DNA of 11,744 bases, from assembly GCA_036514635.1 (NCBI GenBank), contig DATBWU010000380.1, forward strand, positions 1 through 11,744, written 5' to 3'. The notes beneath the pieces are model-generated. The model did no database searches. It was not told where the DNA came from and saw only the letters and a program-made list of their open reading frames with translations. Position 1 is the stretch's first letter, and every line of letters begins with the position of its first letter. The translations under genes and the position numbers were made by a program. The DNA is from DASSFZ01 sp036514635. GTDB taxonomy: Bacteria; Chloroflexota; Anaerolineae; Fen-1058. Below are positions 11,730 through 11,744 of this stretch, one piece after another.

Positions 11730-11744
11730 TTGGTGGTGGGTTTT

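Overview
The window is an ordinary-looking chromosomal stretch of a moderately GC-rich bacterium with dense, mostly co-oriented genes. No rRNA, tRNA, transposase, phage gene or CRISPR array was seen. The gene content (a SpoVS-type Alba-like protein outside any sporulation locus, a paired M16B peptidase, a small SWIM zinc-finger protein, a GAF-PAS histidine kinase) together with short-word inverted repeats in the gaps suggests a filamentous or Anaerolineae-like Chloroflexota. That assignment is inference from gene style, not a marker-gene result.

Layout. Bases 1-1158 hold the 3' part of a sensor histidine kinase (+). It converges on a two-gene minus-strand unit, 2293-1180: spoVS, then a PHP-domain phosphoesterase. 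A 567-bp divergent gap (2294-2860) follows, with a minus-strand promoter for spoVS and a near-consensus plus-strand promoter whose roughly 130-nt leader contains a terminator-like hairpin ahead of an 83-aa SWIM protein. After a strong terminator at 3138-3167 everything runs on the plus strand: a flippase-like membrane protein, an FAD-dependent amine-oxidase-type oxidoreductase and UDP-glucose 6-dehydrogenase (together a plausible cell-envelope or exopolysaccharide group), two adjacent M16 peptidase genes, acpS and trpS.

The two M16 genes look like the two halves of one enzyme. The first has the complete zinc site (HxxEH plus a downstream Glu) but no Arg/Tyr substrate pair; the second has lost the zinc site but keeps the Arg/Tyr pair.

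The most unusual signal lies between the genes. Four of the plus-strand gaps contain arrays of 7- or 8-nt words that switch to the reverse-complement word halfway, staying in word phase, so each gap is a long imperfect or perfect dyad. Each gap has its own word, and three arrays run into or over the upstream stop codon. Two further gaps (7140-7264 and the 3' end of the window) hold simpler dyads. A separate GC-rich element with a predicted three-way-junction fold occurs twice (5673-5755 and 11579-11645) and shares a 17-nt identical end. These repeats resemble mobile or terminator-like intergenic elements and are the best candidates for something undescribed.
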